Positions 1-12,300 of a stretch of 64,000 bases of DNA are shown here, in pieces. The DNA is taken from positions 2,462,459-2,526,458 of the forward strand of contig KV748179.1 in the NCBI GenBank assembly GCA_001692895.1, in the 5' to 3' direction. The DNA is from Cenococcum geophilum 1.58 (Eukaryota > Ascomycota > Dothideomycetes > Gloniales > Gloniaceae). Under the pieces are notes generated by a model. That model saw nothing but the letters and a program-made list of their open reading frames with translations, was not told where the DNA came from and searched no databases. The translations under genes and the position numbers were made by a program. Each line of letters starts with the position of its first letter. Positions within the stretch are counted from its first letter, which is position 1.

Positions 1-2156
1 AACTGTAGCGCTTCTTATATAGTGTAAGATGTAAAAGCGGAGCTAAGGGACTTTAGTTACGCAGATAGGCTGCTATTCGAATGAGTTTAGGCCAGAGGTT
101 TTATAGTAGATAACCATAGATACGTAGGCAGCGAGCTTTTATAGTAAGCGTTCGCTAGTTACACTCCACAACTCCATTCTATTTAGGTGAGTTGGCGTAA
201 GAGAATTTAAGCTTAATGCCGCAAGAGGTAAACCAGTTCTTTATAAGCCAGTTATCTAATTCGCCGTTATTAGATCAAACCCTTTTAAAAGGGCTAAGTT
301 GCTTTTCTGACTAGGCAATATAGTTTTTAATAACGTCTTAAACGCTATAAGCCTCTTTTAACCTAAGGAAACGGACCTCTATCTATCTAGTATAGTCGTT
401 AGTAAAAGTAATAGCGTACTTAAAGCCTTTAATACTAACTAGCGTAAGATAGATAATATTAATATAAACTAGTTCGCCTACAGCTATAGCACGCTATTAA
501 GGGCCGTGATCAAATAATTTATGCCTTTTTAAGACGGTATAGGTTTTATAGTTAAATGGATTAGTAGGAAGTCCTAAATATCTTATATCTATAAAGTTTA
601 GGTGGCTAAGTCTCTCATACCACCGCCAAGAGTTGTGATCTAAGCCTATTAGTAAGAGAGTAGTATATAGATCGTTTGGTTTATTAAGGCGGTAAAGTCC
701 TCTCTATATAAAGAAGTGCGCCAGTTTTATTTTGTCCCTAGTACATAGAAAGTAGTCTACGGTATTAATAGTTATCCTATCTCTTTGGCAGGTAGAGCTA
801 GATATAAGGTTAATAAAGAGGTCTAGAATATAGAGCACGTTACAGAGTCTAAGTACGTTATTGCCCTATAGTAGAGATGTAATAACGTCGACGTCGCCGT
901 ACCTAGTAGCGTAGGTAATGCCGGTGGCGGAGTTGACTTTAATCCTATATCCTCAAAAGTTTTTAAAAAGCTTGCGATCCTTATAAGTATAGTATGTTGC
1001 TCCGGTGTCAAAATACTATCTATTTAGTTAAGAATCTACTGTATTATAAAGCACGAGGATCCTTTTGTGGTTACTTAAGAAGTTAATTAGTTAATCGTCG
1101 CTTTGGTTAGGTAGAGGAGTTTCATTTTAGGCAAGGCGCCTTTTCTTACTCTTAGGTTTGCTAGTAGATGTCTTTATAGCCCTATAGTTGCGAGTCCAGT
1201 AATTAGGTAACTTGTAAAAATCGCACCATTTTTTATTAGGTGTAGCGGCAGGTGCCGTGTAAGATCGATTTAGGAGTAGCTAAGCGCCCAGTAATATTAC
1301 GGACGGCTTATTATTAACTAGTTAATAAGCTTCCTTGTAGAGTTTAAGGCTAAGGAGTTCTATAATAAGATTGTTAAGAGCAGAAGGCGTGTCCTCTTTA
1401 CGACTAGGCGTAATTTTACTGTCGCGGAAGTTCTAATAGTAATTACCTAAGTTATAAAGAAAGATACCAGTTATCTAAGTGTCCGTTACCCTATTTTGTA
1501 TAGGCCTAGTATAAGTTAGATTTAAGTAAGGTATTTCCTTAAAAAGTTACTTTGTCTGTTTAGCAGTAGCTTTATATTTAATGCAATATTCTTTAAGGGA
1601 GTTGCCTAAATGCGTGTTAATAAGCGCCTTAAGTCTAAGGTGGTAAGAGACCTAGCCAACTTTTATATATAGTCCCTTAAGTATTTCCCAGGTATGCTTT
1701 GCCGTTTGGTTTTTAATATATAATTAGAGTTTAAGGCTAACCGATTTGTATATTAACTAAAAGGCTTAAGATTCCCTAAGAGTATACTTTTCTTTATCTT
1801 TTAAAGAGGCGTTATTAGCTAGAGTAGTTGCTTCGCCGGTAATATACTTTTAGAGCGCTCTTAAACAAAGCTTATAGCGTTTTTTAGTAGACCATAAGAG
1901 GTAGTTATTTTGGCCTTTAAGGATAATGCCAAGACGTTTCTTGTTGGTAGGAGTTTCTAATATAGTAAAAGAGATAATTAGTATATGGGTTAAGAGATAA
2001 GGATAAAGTGGTAATAATCCTCTTTAAGGATAAAGACTTTCTAATAGTTATAGCTTATCCGTCTTAATATAGTCGTTATCTAATTAACTACTAGGAAGAA
2101 GGCTGTTGGAAGTTAACGCGAATATAAAGGGGTTGCTAAGGCGCTAGTAGTAAGCA

Positions 2157-2202
2157 AGCCAATAGCAATTTTCTATCCCGGGGATGGAAAATCCTAATTA
2201 GT
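2157..2202. repeat. 46-nt hairpin shared by several LTR elements (copy 1)
   Basis: An imperfect palindrome with core arms ATTTTCTATCCC and GGGGATGGAAAAT, flanked by CAATAGC on the left and CTAATTAG on the right. The same hairpin recurs at 6602-6647 in Copia-1 and 48407-48452 in Gypsy-C. Here it lies in the 5' leader side of Copia-0. Its function is unknown. Confidence 0.7.
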
Positions 2203-2629
2203 TGGCATGAGTTAGGGTCCGCAGAATATGGTAGAGTTTAGTAGGTAACGCGCCCCAGCGCCATTATAATTTGGTGTTGGTTAACCACTAATAAGTGTCC
2301 TTTAAGTTATTGCAATCGATAGGCCTTTTTTAGGGTGTATTGGATACCCTATAGCTTAAAGACTTGTAAAGCGGATAGCTCGTAAGGCAGGCAGCTTGTA
2401 AGGCAGACAGCTTGTGAGGTAGCTTATGAGGTAAGTTGCTTATAAGGCTGGTAGCTCATAAGAACGAGGCTTAAGCTTATAAAAGCTAAGGAGCAAGCAA
2501 TGTACATTAAAAGGAGTTAAGGTTTAAACGCGTTTTTTATGCTAATTCAAGTCTTAAGGTACAAGGACGCTAGAGGGCGTGTTTAACTTGAAAAACTAAT
2601 AATAAAAAGGCGTAAATTGCGTTAAGTAG

Positions 2630-2644
2630 ACCGGGCTTATAACC
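2630..2644 (-). other. Primer-binding-site-like motif of Copia-0
   Basis: On the minus strand this reads GTTATAAGCCCGGTC. It is nearly identical to the motif directly inside the 5' LTR of Copia-2 (28060-28074, GTTATGAGCCCGGTC). Copia elements prime from an internal fragment of initiator tRNA-Met, and this motif resembles that kind of site. It places the inner edge of the Copia-0 5' LTR at about 2645. Confidence 0.5.
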
Positions 2645-3715
2645 TATTGAACGCGCAGGTTAAGGCAAGCGTGATTGCAGAATATTAAGTGTAAGAAGTG
2701 GTTGATTGAACTATCTGAGTAGGAGGTTGAGATAAAAGGTTGATGACAACCGAGTCACGTGATATAATATCGGGTGAAAATAACATTTGGGAACCCGATC
2801 TCACCGAGAAATTATTACCTGCAGGCACATTTTGACGCCCATCGGATATGTGAACTGGCGTGAGTGTGATTAGGTATACCTTGCTGGGTATAAAGAGCCC
2901 ATTAGATTAGCTTTCTTCGAGTCTTCTCGATACAAATGACATCTCCTGGCGCTTGTAGATGAAAGGCCGACAATTTTCTGATATTGAAGACGAATTGCGT
3001 GCTGGGTTGAACGAGTCATTATCAGCATTTTATTTGACTAGACGGATTGATGCCAGTTACCACGTCCCGATTATGCTTGATGTCCTGCCAGATTCAGCGC
3101 AGCAGATTCTGAATACAGGATAGCTTTAAGCCCGGAATGAGGTGGCGGTTGCGGTCCCCAGTGAGGCTGTTTCATCTCCATTATATCAAACTCATCCACG
3201 AGGCATCACGGAAGATATTTCGGCCGAAGACTGCGTAGGCTGGCTTCCAATAGATATTTCGCTAACAGAAGAAGCTGGTCAAGGTCTATTGTGCAGAAGT
3301 CTACAAAGAGCGGAATAACAGTCAAGATGGTAGGTTGGACGACCCGGACCGTGTATTTGGTAGCCTACATGTAAGTTCACGAAAGTTCACGATTCTTTCC
3401 TTCAGATTTGTATTGTAAGATTCCGGTCCATCTCCTTTGAACATGGGGAACACCTGGTTAGGCACCCAGATGGGTTACTTGTTGTTGGCCACGGAGGTAG
3501 CCTTACTACAGAGGTGCGACGGGTGCTGTTCGACATCGGTGTCAGTTCAGTTTCAACGTGTATCATCACTCTCTAGGGACCCCTGTAGGGGGTCAATTCT
3601 CTTATGTATATTAGGGCTCTTAGAGCCACCTTGAATAAGACAGATCAATCGTTCAATTCTGTGTCTCTATCTACCAGCTAGCTTATGTCATTCGTGATAC
3701 CTGCCTGGCTGAAAC
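2645..3715. other. Copia-0 LTR remnant, then low-RIP, single-copy-looking DNA
   Basis: The start (from 2645) should be the Copia-0 5' LTR, but its outer end and target duplication cannot be fixed because no second LTR is in view. From about 2750 to 3715 the composition becomes balanced, with normal CpA and TpG, unlike the flanking repeats. A TATA-like TATAAA occurs near 2895. Short open stretches exist (see 2959-3123; also 3437-3634, 65 codons), but none is recognisable. It may hold the decayed end of a former gene. Confidence 0.5.
2959..3123 (+). CDS. Possible small ORF, 54 codons, unrecognised
   Basis: An ATG-to-TAG reading frame in the balanced-composition island, starting MKGRQFSDIEDELR and ending QQILNTG. 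Codon use looks more gene-like than in the flanks, and a TATA-like box lies about 65 bp upstream. No family is recognised. It could be a small gene, the 5' exon of a larger interrupted gene, or chance. Nothing downstream continues the frame clearly. Confidence 0.22.
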   Translation: MKGRQFSDIEDELRAGLNESLSAFYLTRRIDASYHVPIMLDVLPDSAQQILNTG

Positions 3716-3725
3716 TTGTCTCGTT

Positions 3726-3796
3726 CAGACCTTCTTGCCAAGGCTTACTTGCCAAGCCGCTAGCCGCTTTTGGCAAGACCTTCGTTAGAAGGTCTG
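3726..3796. repeat. LINE1 5' terminal hairpin (copy 1)
   Basis: CAGACCTTCT at the left and AGAAGGTCTG at the right form a perfect 10-bp stem around a loop of about 50 nt. The loop itself contains short repeats of TTGCCAAG. The same structure sits at 59215-59285 in LINE1 copy 2, with one arm mutated, so it belongs to the element. Confidence 0.7.
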
Positions 3797-4139
3797 GTAC
3801 ACGGTTCGGATTTTTGTTAGTCCCGCGCGGGGTATTTAGGCCTATATACACCTACTTTAAGCCAAATTGTCTTAACTTCTATAGCTCCCTAAGTATTCCT
3901 AATAGCTAAAATTACCAAATTAAACCTGGCGAAGAAGACTATATTGCCCGATTTACCTAATTCTAATTTATTATCTCATTATCGCGCCTGATAACCTTAA
4001 GTTATATCAGCCGTATCCCTCCTATAACTACTACCGCCCTTTTCTTACTATAACTAGAGTACCTACACTAAAAAGCTAGCTTTAAATAATAATTAAGGAC
4101 TGCTAGTAGGTATAGATTTGCTACGCAAAAGGGGGTAAT

Positions 4140-4545
4140 CTTTAAGTAAAGCCTTATATAGAGCTTTAATAGAGTATTATATAGAGCTTTAGTAGAGGCT
4201 CTATAGCTTTATGTAAAGCTTTATATAAAGCTTTATATAAAGCCTTTATAAAGCTTCGTATAGAGCTTTTAGAGCTTTATGTAAAGCGTTATATAGAGCT
4301 TTATAAGAGCGTCGTATAGAGCTTTATAAGAGCGTTGTGTAGAGCTTCGTAAGAGCGTTATGTAGAGCTTCGTAAGAGCGTTATATAGAGCTTCGTAAGA
4401 GCGTTATATAGAGCTTCGTAAGAGCGTTATATAGAGCTTTATAAGAGCGTCGTATAGAGCTTTATAAGAGCGTTATATAGAGCTTCGTAAGAGCGTTATG
4501 TAAAGCTTTATAAGAGCGTTATATAGAGCCTTATATAGATATATA
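4140..4545 (+). repeat. LINE1 5' UTR tandem monomers, about 23 bp
   Basis: About a dozen diverged units of the type TATAGAGCTTCGTAAGAGCGT, preceded by shorter TATATAAAGCTTTA units. The array spans about 400 bp here but only about 280 bp at 59640-59918 in copy 2, so unit number varies. Tandem 5' monomers act as promoters in some mammalian LINEs; a promoter role here is inference. Confidence 0.75.
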
Positions 4546-4579
4546 GGTATATACATATACATATTTATACTAGCAATTA

Positions 4580-4718
4580 ATTATAAATATCTATATAATT
4601 GCCTATATAAATACCTATATAAATAATTATAAAGCCTATATAGAGTTATTTATAAAGGTGTTTAATTAATTAATTATATAGGTATTTGTATAGGCAATTA
4701 TATAGATATTTATAATAT
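4580..4718. repeat. AT-rich inverted repeat within LINE1 5' UTR
   Basis: Arms of about 37 bp (left from 4582, right ending near 4716) carry ATAAATATCTATATAATTGC and its reverse complement, with a spacer of about 60 bp. It is conserved at about 59960-60097 in copy 2 and is therefore a fixed part of the element, possibly an old MITE insertion. Confidence 0.6.
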
Positions 4719-4859
4719 AACGTCCTTTTAAAAAATACTTTTTAAAAGCCGTTATAATAGCAGAATATATCTACTAATTATTTAATAAAGAAATAACTAC
4801 TCCTAATTAAGTCTATAGTATATTCTACCCTAAAACTAATATATATAATATAATTAGAA

Positions 4860-6243
4860 ACCTTACGCGATATAGGAGAATTATAGTAGGCTTAAAGGGT
4901 AGATATTATATAGAAAAATGCGACACTATAATAACTAAAGAATAATAACTAAAAATAGTAGAAATTAGTAAACCGCCTAAAAGATATTTAAAAAATTTAA
5001 GGAAAAAAGAAGATAGATAATTATATATAGAAGTAGTATATATAGTATAATAAGTAAGCTAAATTACCTAAGTGCTTTAGATAAAGTATAATAAGAACTA
5101 AAATATAATAAATAGCAAATTTAGATATATTAAAGATGTTATAAAATTATAGAAAATACTAATAGTATATATAATAAAGCTATTATAGGCTAATATTGCC
5201 GTAAGCGCCTAACTAGTGGCCCCCTAGCATATACCTAGTATAGTACTAGTTTAAACTATAGTTAGGATCTAAATACTAAAGATAGTAAAAGCGGAGCTAG
5301 AATAGATTTTTATATTAATTAAAGTATATATACTAAAGGTAGTAGTAGTAAGGGTCCTATATAATATTAATATAGAGGTTATACTTCCTAATTAGTAAGT
5401 AAAGGGCTAAATTATTATTTAATAAGATATCCTTAAATATAAAATCCTCTACTAGGACTACCTAATTAAAGTAATTAAAGTACCCTTTAATATATAAGTA
5501 GAAAGTAGGTAAGATATTATAAATATATAACTTATTTAAAATATTATAAAGGGTACTAAGAAACTAGCCTTAAAAATTACTATAATTAGAGATATATAGC
5601 TTTATAAAGAACATATAATATATATAAAGAAATTATTAAGGTTTTAAATAGTTAAAACACGTAGTATTTTAATAATTAGCTTACTAACCTAAGAGATATA
5701 GGCGGTAGTAGCCTATAAAGAAGTAATTATAAATAGCCTTTAGTATAAAGCCTAGCTATACTACTATAGAGTTTAAGTCTAATAATACTTTAAATACTAA
5801 TAGTAGGGATATACTTAAAGCGTATACTAGAGATAGAAAAGGTATAGATAGTACGCTAATATATATTAGATAAAGAATATAGAGTATAAAAAAGATAATA
5901 TATAAAATATTTTAAGTATATTTAAAATTTATTAAAATAAGACTTACCTAATTATACTAGGTTATAGTTACGCTATAGGGAAATATATATAAGGAGAAGG
6001 AAATATATAAGGTAAATAATAATAGCTATATAATTATATAGTAAAAGAAACCTAAGGTACCTACTTTAATAGAGGTAGCCTTTATTTAGCTAGTAGTAAA
6101 GCGGAGTATAAAAAGCCTATAAGGTAGTACTAACGCTATTAGAGATCTATTTTAATAGAAAATTCTAATTTTAATAGCTATAAGCTTTATAGTATATAAG
6201 AATTAAATAAGTAGCTTAATTATAAATATAGCTCTAAAGTATA
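4860..6243 (+). pseudogene. LINE1 ORF1 (gag-like RNA-binding protein), RIP-mutated
   Basis: ORF1 of a Tad-type LINE, whose product binds element RNA. The most telling stretch is about 5785-5885: residues such as YGYT, SVY and YANIY line up with the spacing of LINE zinc knuckles (CxxC, GH, C), with cysteines read as tyrosine, as expected from TGY to TAY by RIP. The frame is full of TAG and TAA. The C-terminal end is interrupted by Copia-1 at 6244. Confidence 0.6.
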
Positions 6244-6431
6244 TGTTAGAAACATAGGGTGACTCACTAATAACGACTACTCGAGTAGGGTTACAGTGAT
6301 ATTGGTTGATTCTTTTTTTGATAGGAATAAGGAAAGGGGTAAGGAACTTAAGGTTCCTCACCACGCTAGGGCCACGTCGACACGTGACGGCAATATGCTT
6401 CATGCGACGGCAACTTGCCTCATTCCCGACA
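6244..6431 (-). repeat. Copia-1 3' LTR (left)
   Basis: It begins TGTTAGAAACATAGGG and ends CATTCCCGACA, 188 bp. It is less RIP-mutated than the right LTR (for example ACGTGACGGCAATATGCTTC is kept). A pyrimidine run CTCTTCTTTT just inside corresponds to a purine tract on the coding strand. Confidence 0.9.
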
Positions 6432-6601
6432 CTAGCAACTCTTCTTTTTATAGTTGCTATATATATATATACAAACAGATAGTATATAATAATACCAGAC
6501 AATATGCAATAAAACCAGACGATATATAACAATGCGGCAGTTAGCAGAATTTGGTGGATAACGTAAAGACAGGTAGGCCGCTAAGACGCTAGTAGTAAGT
6601 A

Positions 6602-6647
6602 AGCTAATGGCGATTTTCTATACCGGGCATGGAAAATCCTAATTAGT
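6602..6647. repeat. 46-nt shared hairpin (copy 2, in Copia-1)
   Basis: Core ATTTTCTATACCGGGCATGGAAAAT with flanks GCTAATGG and CCTAATTAG. It matches the copies at 2157 and 48407 and lies in the 3' noncoding part of Copia-1. Confidence 0.7.
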
Positions 6648-6717
6648 TAGTAGAAGTCCACACTACTATCTAAATTAATTAGGCGCGGCGCTCTTGGCAA
6701 GGATCTAACTAATTAGA

Positions 6718-6740
6718 CAACTTTAACCGGCGGTTAAAGT
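6718..6740. repeat. Palindrome AACTTTAACC...GGTTAAAGTT in Copia-1
   Basis: A 23-bp palindrome followed on the coding strand by GTCTAATTAGTTAGATCC. The same palindrome plus flank occurs at 48311-48351 in Gypsy-C, a different superfamily. In both it sits downstream of pol. Confidence 0.65.
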
Positions 6741-6749
6741 TCTATAAGA

Positions 6750-9700
6750 TCTTAACTTCTCTAAATTTCCCTCTTAACCTAATCTTTAACTTATATACGT
6801 AGAGTATTTATATTAATAAACGTCTCTAGTGCCTTATTTGGGTTTGCCTTTGTTATTACATCTACTAGGTTATCTTAGCTATTAATCCATTAGATCTTAA
6901 AGAGTTTTTAACGCTTATAGGACTGCTAAAGTACCATAATATTAATTATAAGACGCTTCTCCTTTATAGTACTAAGCTTAACTAAACACTTATAGAGGGA
7001 ATATAAGTTGGTGTATACAATTATAGGGATAGCGGGAAGTTTAAGCCGGTTTGTAATTATCTTAAGGGTAGTTCTAATTGCAATTGCTATATTAACTCTA
7101 CTAACTATTCTATATATCTCTAACGCTAGAATGCTTTAAGTAACGCGCTTACTCTTAGTTAAGCTCTAATAGATAAGGTTGCCGTAGATTATAAAGTTAT
7201 TCTCTCCAGTAGATTTGTTCGCGATAATAATTTTATATCCTAGCTAGGAGCTAAAATCTTTATTATTTATAAACGATCTATTAATAAATACAAAGAGCTT
7301 GGCGGTAGGAAGGTTAATAGGTATATAGAGTAGTCCTCTGTCGAGATGGTTCATTTACTAGGAAAGACGCTTATTTAGGGTAAGAATATTATCCTTAGTT
7401 AGTTCCTGGTATTAAGCGGCAATAGAGAGATTAAAGGAAGCCTTGGGTTAATAGATAGAAGCTATATAAGCTCCGCAAGCGCGTTACTCTACGTATTCTT
7501 ACTTTAGAGAATTAACGTTAATAACATTAATCTTCTTGCCTTAACCCTTCTAGCATAGAGCAATGGAGCCCTTATTTAGGGAGAGGATACATCCATTAAA
7601 GAGTAATAGTATTACTAAGTTAAGTCTTTCCTTTAGCTTTACTATAAGATTTGCCTTTACTAGCTCATCTTCTTTAAGAGCTAAGAATTGGTTGTCTCCT
7701 AAAATGATTATATCGTCCGTTTATATGCCGACGATTCCGAATAGAGTTCCCGTAGTTATAATAAGGAAGTAGGGATTAAATGTAGAAGTAGTTATTAAAA
7801 GCTTCTCCTTATAGTACTTGCTGTAGGTAGCCCACTAATAAGTTCCTGCCTCTGCAATTCTATATAATGGCTTAAGTATAACCATGATCGTATCCTTGGG
7901 ATATTGGTGGCGAATTTACTCTAGAAGGTATGCTAGTATTAAGCGCTAAAGGCGCGTCTCTGATTGGGTGTAGGCCTAAGTAATATCTTATAGGTAAACC
8001 GCCATCCTATTTTTTATTAAGGAGGGAGCTAGCGTAATAATAACTCGTTAACTAGCTCGTTAAATTGTAGGGGATTATATAAGGATTACTTCCTTACTAT
8101 TATTATTATAACCTTAAATAACTAGCCTTAACTTCTTAAATGGGGTATTGGTAGCTTTGCCTTTAATTTTATTAACCATTCTTAACTTAAATATGCGGAC
8201 TCTATTAAACTTAGTAGGGTTATATTTCTTAAATTTAAAGACTCCTCTTATAATAAGACCGTTGATCTCCTGCTTATTAGATGCTTAGAAAGGAGCTCCT
8301 AAAGTTATAATACAGCCTTCCTTTCGGAGCTATTTTGCGAGTTTAAAGTTAGCCTTCTCTTTAGCTATTATAAAGGCCATTAATAGTTTATCTCTATTCT
8401 TAATAGTGGTAACAAATTGCTCTTTAAAATTGATAAGATGTTAGCAATTTTATAATCCCTTTAGGCGACCTCTACCGCGTTATAGTTGCGGTATGTCTAC
8501 TACAATTATATTAGAATCGCCTTCGCCTTCTAGAGTACGTTAATTGTGGTTCTCCTTTAAGGTATCCTCTAGGGTATCCTATAAAGGCTTAGAGCTATTA
8601 TCCCTATAGTAGGGCTTAACAACGGTTAAGCGGAATTAAGTGGATCTATAGGGCATCTAAAGAGTATAAGTTTAACCATTAATTATAATAAGTTTATATG
8701 GGCCTAACTATCCTCCCTTTTTACGCCATACACGTACCTCCGATTGGAGTGGTAGATTAAGCGTAGTTAAGGTATTTAGGCCATTTCTTATTCCTAATGC
8801 GTCGTTAACCTAGTGCGTGGCGTAGAGACATCACACCTCCTTTATTGCCTTGCGAATAGCCTTAGCTTATTGCGCAATAGAGGGAGATAGTGGAGAATTA
8901 TTAGTTATTTAAGGGTAGGCGCTAAAGACTAGCAACGTAGGTATAAGCCCATCTAGGCCAGCAGTATTATTAACAGCCTTAACAGCCATCTATAGGATAA
9001 GCTCTTTGCTAGCACCCTTTAGTTCTAAAAAAATAATCTTATATGCGCGGCATAATGGCGTATAATATCATTCTACTTTTCTAATACTATTATATGCCTT
9101 AACGGGGACTTCCTTAACCTTAATTATTATTGCCTTTGCCTATTGTCAAAACTCTATAGATAAGAAGTTCTTTCCTNNNTNNTAAACGATTTAATTAGGG
9201 GGTCCTAGGTAGACATTAATCTAGCATAATTAAAGAGTATCCTATGCGTTCCTAGCTAACATATCTTTTAAAAAGCGTGCGGCTTAGAAGGAGGTTAAGA
9301 AGTTAATAACTTAGAGTACTAGCTTGCCGCTAAAATATATAACATCCATAATAATACAGAAGTTAAAGTTATAGTCGTCTTTAAGAGTAAACTTAAATTA
9401 GCTAGGGGACTTCTAGTTTATTTAGTAGTAGTAGTAGTACTTTATAAGATGTTTAATTACCTTAATCTTAACTTTATAACCTACTCGCTAAAGGACCCTA
9501 AGCAATTGGTAAACAAATAGGTAGCCAAAACAACGGTATAGTTAACGTAACTCTGACTTAGTTAGGTAGCTCTAAGCAACGCTCCTTTCTAGCTGTTAAA
9601 GGAGCAACTAAGGGTAACCCCACTTACGTATAACAGGCACCCGATTATCTCCCTAGATAAGTATATTCTTAAGGTTATTAAGCTTAACACCTAATTTATC

Positions 9701-12200
9701 TATATCTTAGATATAGAATAGGAATAGGGTATTCGCGGGGATAATGTGGAAAGTAATATATCCTAATAGGGTTTGGACCTTAATTGTGCTAAAAAAGATT
9801 GTAGTACCCTTACTAAAGCAAATTATATATTGGCCTGCTGTTAATTAGTTAATCTAAACAGAGCTATTAAGCTGCTAAAGAGCTCGAACTTAAGGCTCTC
9901 CTGCTATAGATACTCCTGCGGCTCTAGTATCTAGTATAATGCCATAGAAGACGTTCGCCAAGTATCTATTATTAAAGGAGAACGCGGAACTTTCCTTTAG
10001 CTTATTAAAGATATCTAACTTTATAATAGAATGGAGCGTAGATTAGTTATTAAGGATAGCGATGGTTTGTATACTATTTACCTTACCATACTTAGTAAAG
10101 TATTAGTTAGGAGAGTAGTTCTTAATTTCCATATCCATAAGGAGCTGTTCGGCCTCATTAACCTTACCCTTAAGATCTTCTTCGCCTTTATATTAAACCA
10201 GGAAGTTTTAGAAGTAGGCTATAGTAACCTCTTAGTTTCCAATATTTTGTGCACTCTAGCGAAACCTATTATATACCTCCTTTCGTCTATTAAGAGGGTG
10301 TCTAGTTAACTAGCAATTTAGCTTCTTACAAATATAGTACTTCTTCTAATAATCGCTCCGAAGTGAACCTCTATAAGGACCTCCATAATTACCTTATAGT
10401 TAACGTTAATTATACCCTTTACCGTATCCCCTACCACGTCCACTATATATTTAATCAGTCCAGTTATAATTATATTAGTCGGCCAGGTTAATTAAGGTAG
10501 GTTAGAGTTAGGCGTTAAATTACTGTACTTTTTAAGAGCGTAGAGCAGTGCTAATAGAGGATCTTAATTAAGTATATACTCCTTTATAAGTACTTGCAGG
10601 GTTAAAGAGAGCAAGATTATATTCTTTAATACCTTAATATGCGCTAATAACTTAATCGCGTAGGCTAAGGTCCTCTTAATATAATTTAGATAAACTATGC
10701 TAAATTATCTAAAGTTAATTAAAAAGCTTTTAAAGATAATTAAGCCAAGAGACACCTGGGTTCGTAGCAATAATTCTTAGGAAGGTAGTCTCTCTCTACT
10801 CCAACATATATTGCTGCTTATTCTCTTCTGTTTTAAAGTAGCATCTTATCTCATATATTATTTAGTTAAAATTATATCCTTTTCCTACTAAACAATTATA
10901 ATAGAAGGTACTGGCGCGGCCCTTAAGTATAACAGAATAGGCGTTATAATATTAGTTAGGTTCTAGTCTAACCTTCTAGTAACAGTCGTAGAAGATACGC
11001 AGCTTTAAATTAAGGATGTTATACAGTTTCCCGCTAAACTTCTTCTCCTAGTCCGTATAGAGCTTTATAAGCTCTATAAGCATTTTTAAGGTGCCTCTAA
11101 GTAGTATTAGACCACATTAAAATTATATTAGAGATTAAGGTAGGGATTGCTTTGTAGGCTATAGTAGAGATATAAAGCTTAGTAAAACACGGCGTAGTAC
11201 CTAATCTTCCTATAGTAGAGTTTAAAGGTTATTAAATCGCGAAGCAAGGGGATCTTACGCTTACTCTTAAGGGGTAGTAGTTAACGTTACTAGTTAAATT
11301 AGTGGATCCTAGGGAGCTAGAGATAGAGGTAAAAGCAATAGATACGGAACGTAAGAACTTATACCTAGAGCAATAAAATTAGAGCGCGTCTCTATTGGCG
11401 TATTATTTAGATTCTATTATAAGTTAAGCTTCCTTTTAGTATGTAGTTGGTGCTTAACCTCTTATAGAGTCCATTCGTGCTCTTCTTTTACGTTAATGAC
11501 TTACTCCTAGATATTATCTCTAATAGCACCCCCATCCATAGGGACAAATACTCTATTCTCCCAAAGGAAGTTACGGAAGTTTTATACAATATCCTTCTTC
11601 ACAAGAGCCCATATTTCCTTTATCCATCTAACAAAGTCCTCCTTTATATAACACTATAGCTCGGTATCGTTATATTCGCTATTTATATAGTGTACCATGC
11701 GGTATACTAAGAATCCGTTTAGGTCCTGTTCCTCGGCGTTTATAGGGTCAATATCTATATCCCACGTCTCCAGGTTAATGCTTTTCTCGTACTTCTTTAG
11801 GTAGGTTAACGCTATAGTAGGTATAGAATTAACGGGGTATCATACGTTAAAGGTAGGTAGGGTTTTTAGCTTTATAGAATCTCGTAGGTTTGCTGTCAAA
11901 AGGTAGGCAATTAAGATGTTATTAACGCGTTTTAGACGTTGACTTTAGGACTATAGGTTTAGTAACACTTCTGACCTAAAGTACTTAACCAAATCTTTAT
12001 ATATATAGTTGTTTAATACATTTCGGACGTTAATTTTGGGACTATAGGTTTAGTAACACTTTTAACCTAAAGTACTTAACCAAATCTTTGTAAACGTGGT
12101 TATTCTGCATAATAAACGCAACTTGGTATCTCCTAGTACTTAGTAATACTTCTATTACTAGTTTTCCGCAAATCTAAGGTAGCATAGTATCGCCGGGATC
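6750..12200 (-). pseudogene. Copia-1 gag-pol polyprotein, RIP-mutated
   Basis: A Ty1/copia polyprotein read right to left: gag, protease, integrase, reverse transcriptase, RNase H. The protease site reads GIILDTRAAGVS near 9960-9920 (DTG expected, glycine now arginine). The RT active site near 7735-7700 reads TDDIIILGDN, the catalytic DD preserved with the preceding tyrosine region broken by a stop. Stops replace Gln and Trp throughout. No intact product is possible. The exact gag start is not determined. Confidence 0.8.
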
Positions 12201-12300
12201 CATTCCATATAAGTGCATATAGCACCCCTATATAAGATTATCTCTTCTGTTCAAAAACCTAGCTACTCTATAGTTGACTGTGTATTCAACTACTAATTAG

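Larger units (their letters stand above)
1..2644 (-). pseudogene. Copia-0: RIP-mutated Ty1/copia gag-protease-integrase (5' part)
   Basis: This is the 5' part of a Ty1/copia polyprotein gene on the minus strand; the RT and RNase H parts would lie left of the window. Read right to left it shows a gag region (about 2500-1150) with a decayed zinc knuckle near 1230-1190 (KWCDFYKLPNYW, cysteines partly lost). A protease motif FDTGATYYTY follows at about 1010-980. Next comes the GAG-pre-integrase segment (WYERLSHLNF, about 620-590) and an integrase core (TFTNDYTR, about 410; SNNGEL, about 280). Many in-frame stops are TAG or TAA where CAG, CAA or TGG would be expected, which is RIP. It is a dead element; the family assignment is firm, the gag boundaries are not. 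Confidence 0.8.
3716..6243 (+). mobile_element. LINE1 copy 1, segment 1 of 3 (5' UTR and ORF1)
   Basis: This is the 5' segment of a Tad-type non-LTR retrotransposon. The start is set by alignment to the second copy at 59203: both begin TTGTCTCGTTC and run colinear for about 1 kb. It holds a 5' hairpin, a block of tandem monomers, a conserved AT-rich palindrome and ORF1. It is cut at 6243 by Copia-1 and resumes at 12488 (endonuclease) and 29874 (RT). Confidence 0.8.
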
